NCBI GenBank assembly: GCA_002377985.1
Contig: DFQW01000074.1
Coordinates: 1 to 10,666, forward strand
Origin: Halieaceae bacterium UBA3479
GTDB lineage: Bacteria; Pseudomonadota; Gammaproteobacteria; Pseudomonadales; Halieaceae
DNA: 10,666 nucleotides
Reading direction: 5' to 3'
Positions within the stretch are counted from its first letter, which is position 1, and every line of letters starts with the position of its first letter. Positions 7,604 through 10,666 of the stretch are shown piece by piece. The notes beneath the pieces are model-generated. The model was not told where the DNA came from, did no database searches, and saw only the letters and a list, made by a program, of their open reading frames with translations. The translations under genes were made by a program, and so were the position numbers.

Positions 7604-8170
7604 CTACTGGCTTTTATCGAACACCTCACCTGCCACTTTTTCCAGGCGCATATCATAAATTTGCCAGCCCAAGCCCTGCGTATAGCGCACCTTACTGACG
7701 TATGTCCCGAGATAAATATCGATCACGCGATCCGGGTCATGGTGCCAAGCTTGCAAATAGCTGCTCATTGACGCGACGCCGCCCTGCCCATTCTCGTCGG
7801 GCAAACTTTCGATATCGACAATTTGCGTACCCAGAAGGTGCTGTGTCGAATCAAAAACCGACAAGGCGCCGTCGACGACGTCGACCCATTCATCAGGTCC
7901 GGTCACTTTAAAGTAAGCACCGGTTGGATCACTCGCCTGAATCGCCGCATCGGGGGTAAAAATGCGGTGATAGATTTTCCGACCCGCCTCGATATTGTCG
8001 GCCTGATTCGTGCCGATCAGATCGGTGGCACGGGCGTACCAGCGTTGCAGGTACTCGATTTCCTGCCTTGCCAGCACGTCACTCACACTGAATTCTTCGG
8101 CTCTGACCATCGCCACCTGACTCCCCAACGCTGCACACAGCCACAATGCCAGCCACTGTTTGATTTTCAT
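7604..8170 (-). CDS. Exported NTF2-like (SnoaL-type) protein
   Basis: This is a 188-residue protein with a clear signal peptide: Lys2 and Lys4, a hydrophobic stretch at about 6-20 and a likely cleavage after VRA (residue 24). The mature part, about 164 residues, fits a single NTF2-fold domain. It starts with a long helix with aromatic and basic residues (EIEYLQRWYARATD), carries a central STQHLLGTQIVDI segment with His111, and ends in a strand pattern, GWQIYDMRLEKV. Compared with the double NTF2 protein in this block, it keeps an early Asp (50) and a middle His (111). The later His appears to be replaced, with Asp173/Met174 in that area, so the same catalysis need not be expected. The ATG at 8170 has GGGGG five bases upstream; a GTG at 8188 would disturb the signal peptide. 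It lies between two cytoplasmic oxygenase genes but should act in the periplasm. No specific function can be assigned. Confidence 0.85.
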   Translation of the reverse strand: MKIKQWLALWLCAALGSQVAMVRAEEFSVSDVLARQEIEYLQRWYARATDLIGTNQADNIEAGRKIYHRIFTPDAAIQASDPTGAYFKVTGPDEWVDVVDGALSVFDSTQHLLGTQIVDIESLPDENGQGGVASMSSYLQAWHHDPDRVIDIYLGTYVSKVRYTQGLGWQIYDMRLEKVAGEVFDKSQ

Positions 8171-8175
8171 TATGA

Positions 8176-8180
8176 CCCCC
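8176..8180 (-). promoter_or_regulatory. Ribosome binding site GGGGG deciding the start of the exported NTF2-like gene
   Basis: A GGGGG run lies 5 bases before ATG 8170 on the minus strand. The longer GTG start at 8188 would place this run inside the gene and put six residues ahead of the signal peptide. Confidence 0.5.
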
Positions 8181-8196
8181 AAGCCCACAGTTCATA

Positions 8197-8210
8197 GGCC
8201 GCTCCCGGCC
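8197..8210 (-). other. Short GC hairpin in the gap after the first Rieske gene
   Basis: GGCCG-CTCC-CGGCC is a perfect 5-bp stem with a 4-base loop, in the 92-base gap between the first Rieske gene and the exported NTF2-like gene. No T-run follows on the minus strand. It may be an RNA-processing or stability element inside a polycistronic message, or chance in GC-rich DNA. Confidence 0.2.
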
Positions 8211-8262
8211 CCAAATCCATACTACCCGCGCCGCTCAACGAAGCAATGCGCGGTGAAGATCT

Positions 8263-9633
8263 CTACCCTTTTCTACCCGCGATGTAATCGTTCAGGGTCT
8301 CGTGGAAAAACCGCACGCGGGATTCTTGGTCTGCCAAATAATAATCGTCGAACCCACGAGATTCCCAACCATTCTGCTGCGCTTCGGCGAGCATCATGTC
8401 CTGCCAGACAATGGAATCAATGATCTCCGGGATACCCTCACCACCGTCAAAGTCACAAGTTTTATCCTCGCACTCCCGAACGGGGAACAAATCTCTCGTC
8501 ATGATGCCGTGGGCTTCCGATTGGCCTGCAACCGGAAACGCCATACACCACAGATCGAAGGTACAGCGGGTAGGATCCTTGGGATCCGGTTCCGTGCGGA
8601 AAAAGATCAGGTTGTCGGGCAAAAATGAGATGGTGACATTGGGAAAAATCACCGTGTGGGGGCTGTCGGTGAGCTCCTCGTCATTCATGTGCTCGTAGTG
8701 CACGTAGCCCTTTTTCTTCCATGACCGCTTCTTTGCTGCTTTGAGATCCATCCAACCCTGAATCGCCTTGGTCTCAAAATCGGGGTAACTCTCGGGGTCG
8801 ATGTCCCACATCCTGAGTATGTCGTCAAAGGGGTGGGGCTCGCCTTCGGGCAAACGGTCACGCAGACTCGGTCGCATCGGCTGCACCGTCCGCCCGTGCC
8901 CATTCGGCCAGATCTCTGAACGAGCGCTCCAGTAATCCTGATCAATCCATGGCGGGACCTGCGGGTGCGCAGTGCGCGTGTGATACGACTCACTAAAGTT
9001 CACAGAGGCAAACTTCCAGTTTGTATTGAGGCGAATCTTTCTCGCAAAGATGCGCACCGCTGTGTCCATGGGGTAATTTTGGTAAATCTCGGGTAACGGA
9101 TGCAGATAATCCATCAGGCCCGGGCTATCGTCGCTGAAGCTATACCACACAAAACCGCCCCAGCTATCACAACGCAGTTCCTTTAGCTTGAGTTTTCCGC
9201 AGGGATTTCCCTGTGAAAAATTCTCCGGATCGTGCACCGATTGCAGCACGCCATCGATTCCCCAGACCCAGCCGTGATAGCGACAATGGAACGCATTTAC
9301 CGAGGAGCTCTGCTCCACCAACCGCAGCGCGCGGTGCTGGCAGACGTTATAGAAAGCCTTGATCGAGCCGTCGTCCTGCTTTACGCAAATCACAGATTGA
9401 TTCATAAAGTCGTGAACGACAAAGTCACCGGGCTCCTCGAGTTCGACCAGTCGCCCCGCCACATGCCAGATCTTGGTCCACATGTGCTCCCATTCCAGAT
9501 CCGCAAATTCTTTGGAGTAATACCGATCGCCGGTAATAGGATCCCCTCTCAATAGAGACGGATCGCGGCCATCCATCGTATCGGGATGCTCAGGAATGTT
9601 GAGAACAGGGATTTCCATTTCGGGTTTGTTCAT
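8263..9633 (-). CDS. Rieske non-heme iron oxygenase, alpha (catalytic) subunit, first copy
   Basis: This is a 456-residue cytoplasmic large subunit of a ring-hydroxylating-type oxygenase, inserting oxygen into an organic substrate with electrons from a separate redox partner. The Rieske cluster ligands are Cys98, His100, Cys117 and His120 (C-x-H-x16-C-x2-H, within CQHRA and CRYHGW). The catalytic iron site is His218 and His223 (ESYHTRTAH) with Asp412 in QDMMLAEAQQ. Glu215 stands at the position of the usual bridging aspartate. Conserved flanking features include RGDPITGDRYYS at the N-terminus and NWKFASVNF before the iron site. ATG 9633 is preceded at seven bases by GGAG within a G-rich run; Met6 is a less likely start. 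It is the first gene of the minus-strand block and is divergent from the MDR oxidoreductase. It differs from the second copy mainly in the middle of the catalytic domain, where substrate contacts usually lie, so the two may act on different intermediates. No ferredoxin or reductase is nearby. Confidence 0.93.
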   Translation of the reverse strand: MNKPEMEIPVLNIPEHPDTMDGRDPSLLRGDPITGDRYYSKEFADLEWEHMWTKIWHVAGRLVELEEPGDFVVHDFMNQSVICVKQDDGSIKAFYNVCQHRALRLVEQSSSVNAFHCRYHGWVWGIDGVLQSVHDPENFSQGNPCGKLKLKELRCDSWGGFVWYSFSDDSPGLMDYLHPLPEIYQNYPMDTAVRIFARKIRLNTNWKFASVNFSESYHTRTAHPQVPPWIDQDYWSARSEIWPNGHGRTVQPMRPSLRDRLPEGEPHPFDDILRMWDIDPESYPDFETKAIQGWMDLKAAKKRSWKKKGYVHYEHMNDEELTDSPHTVIFPNVTISFLPDNLIFFRTEPDPKDPTRCTFDLWCMAFPVAGQSEAHGIMTRDLFPVRECEDKTCDFDGGEGIPEIIDSIVWQDMMLAEAQQNGWESRGFDDYYLADQESRVRFFHETLNDYIAGRKG

Positions 9634-9666
9634 GCTTTGGCTCCCCCCTCAACACCGCGTTGTTCA

Positions 9667-9696
9667 TGTGCACAAGCTGCCACTGCACAATATACT
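9667..9696. promoter_or_regulatory. Divergent control region: TGTGCA-N11-TGCACA dyad next to overlapping -10-like hexamers
   Basis: TGTGCA (9667-9672) and TGCACA (9684-9689) form a perfect inverted repeat with an 11-base spacer; the left arm lies within the 8-base palindrome TGTGCACA. Immediately to the right, TATACT (9691-9696) reads as a plus-strand -10 and TATATT (9694-9689, reverse) as a minus-strand -10. Both would give leaders of about 50 bases to the starts at 9753 and 9633. Matching -35 boxes are weak (about 3 of 6), which suits regulated promoters. A regulator bound to the dyad could control both transcription units. The sequences are seen directly; the promoter and operator roles are inference. 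Confidence 0.4.
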
Positions 9697-9752
9697 GCCC
9701 TGATAAAAAGCGCGACCAGCACTGCGTCATCTCATCTTGGGGCAACTTCCAC

Positions 9753-10666
9753 ATGATTAACCGGCAAATCGTACTCAAAAGTCACCCCAACGGCGTCCCG
9801 TTACCCCAAAATTTTGATTTGGTCGAAAGCACCATACCGGTACCTGGCGAGGGGCAAATGTTGGTGAGAAATCTCTATTTCTCTCTGGAAGCCGCGATCC
9901 GAGGTTGGCTGGATGGAAAAGCCAACTACTTTGAACCCATTCCGCTTGGCGGGGCCATTCGTGGGCCGTCTGTCGCCAAAGTGGTGACATCGCATCTGGA
10001 AGGGTTTAGTGAAGGCGACATTATTTTTGGCTTGCATCACTGGGAGGACTACTCGCTGAGCGATGCCAACACCATCTTGCTGTCAAAGCTCGACCCGGCC
10101 CCGGACCTTCCCCTCTCTTACTACTCCGGCGGGCTCGGAGGCTCAGGCCACACCGCCTATGTTGGGCTACATGACATAGGCAGAATTCAAGCGGGAGACA
10201 CGGTCGTCATTAGTGCAGCAGCCGGGGCGACAGGCTCCATGGCAACCCAGATTGCCAAGCTGCGCGGCTGCAAGGTCGTTGGCATTGTTGGCGGAGACGA
10301 TAAGGCTGAGCTAATCACCCATCAACTCGGTGCCGATGCCGCGATCAACTACAAAACCTGCGGCGACCTCGCAGCGGCGGTTATGGAAGTCTGCCCCGAG
10401 GGAGTCGATGTCTATTTCGACAACGTCGGGGGTAAAACCCTCGATGCGATGCTCGGCTGCATGAACACGTTCGGGCGCATTATTGGCTGCGGGATGATCA
10501 GCGACTACAACGATCAGGACAACCCGACGCCCATTTACAACATGTGGAAACTGGTGGAGAAAGAGCTGACGCTGAAGGGCTTTTTACTCTACACCTATAT
10601 GGATCAGGTGCCCGCAGCCTCGGCACAACTGCACGAATGGGTGCGCGCCGGCAAGATAACCGTCCT
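9753..10666 (+). CDS. MDR-superfamily NADP-dependent oxidoreductase (zinc-independent enone-reductase type), 3' end cut
   Basis: The first 304 residues of a medium-chain dehydrogenase/reductase of the type that includes prostaglandin reductase and CurA are visible; these enzymes reduce the carbon-carbon double bond of alpha,beta-unsaturated ketones or aldehydes with NADPH in the cytoplasm. The start RQIVLKSHPNG with a following NFDLVE matches the family's opening. The nucleotide-binding fold begins near residue 150 with the AAAGATGSMATQIAK motif, followed by GCKVVGIVGG, a GADAAINYK segment and VDVYFDNVGG, all typical. The zinc ligands of true alcohol dehydrogenases are not evident. The family is normally about 330-345 residues, so some 30-40 are missing at the right edge. 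ATG 9753 has GGGG about ten bases upstream; an in-frame ATG at 9666 would add an implausible Cys-rich leader that overlaps the control region. It is divergent from the oxygenase block. Family certainty is high; the substrate is unknown. Confidence 0.92.
   Translation, partial: MINRQIVLKSHPNGVPLPQNFDLVESTIPVPGEGQMLVRNLYFSLEAAIRGWLDGKANYFEPIPLGGAIRGPSVAKVVTSHLEGFSEGDIIFGLHHWEDYSLSDANTILLSKLDPAPDLPLSYYSGGLGGSGHTAYVGLHDIGRIQAGDTVVISAAAGATGSMATQIAKLRGCKVVGIVGGDDKAELITHQLGADAAINYKTCGDLAAAVMEVCPEGVDVYFDNVGGKTLDAMLGCMNTFGRIIGCGMISDYNDQDNPTPIYNMWKLVEKELTLKGFLLYTYMDQVPAASAQLHEWVRAGKITV

Noticed and set aside
9666..9752. In-frame N-terminal extension of the MDR gene starting at ATG 9666, with several Cys
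   Set aside because: It runs through the dyad and the -10-like hexamers and is unlike the family's N-terminus; ATG 9753 gives the expected opening.
1..10666. CRISPR arrays, insertion sequences, tRNA or phage genes
   Set aside because: No regularly spaced repeats, transposase or integrase frames, tRNA-like folds or terminal inverted repeats were found.

Overview
The window is a catabolic segment of a proteobacterial chromosome, probably a free-living, perhaps marine, gammaproteobacterium. That placement is inference: it rests on a moderately high GC content, Shine-Dalgarno-led genes and the gene families present, and no rRNA, tRNA or taxonomic marker is in the window. I see no insertion sequence, integrase, CRISPR array or plasmid function.

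Layout. At the left edge (1-1300, minus) lies an almost complete MHS-type major facilitator transporter. Divergent from it is a sodium:amino-acid symporter of the AGCS family (1466-2809, plus). The short gap between them holds two clear inverted repeats. The symporter converges at about 2810-2920, with a GC-rich hairpin, on a block of five minus-strand genes that fills 9633 down to 2921. In transcription order these are: a Rieske ring-hydroxylating oxygenase alpha subunit (9633-8263); a small exported NTF2-like protein (8170-7604); a second Rieske oxygenase alpha subunit (7432-6098); a protein made of two tandem NTF2/SnoaL-like domains (6034-4919); and a periplasmic quinoprotein with an N-terminal cytochrome c domain, resembling polyvinyl-alcohol dehydrogenase (4867-2921). 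Divergent from this block, at 9753 to the right edge, is an MDR-family NADP-dependent oxidoreductase. The 119-bp gap between them carries a TGTGCA-N11-TGCACA dyad beside overlapping -10-like hexamers.

How the genes may work together (inference). Two paralogous oxygenases, three NTF2-fold domains that could be partners or lyase/isomerase enzymes, a PQQ/heme dehydrogenase in the periplasm, an enone-reductase-like MDR enzyme and two importers look like a pathway for a cyclic or otherwise recalcitrant organic compound. The quinoprotein and the exported NTF2 protein would act outside the inner membrane, and the oxygenases, the double NTF2 protein and the MDR enzyme in the cytoplasm. No ferredoxin, ferredoxin reductase or recognisable classical oxygenase beta subunit is encoded here, so electron transfer must come from elsewhere. 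The substrate cannot be read from the sequence.

The most interesting points are the unusual set of NTF2-fold proteins around two Rieske oxygenases, the internally duplicated NTF2 protein that keeps candidate Asp/His/His residues in both halves, the glutamate that both oxygenases carry at the usual bridging-aspartate position, and the dyad in the divergent control region.
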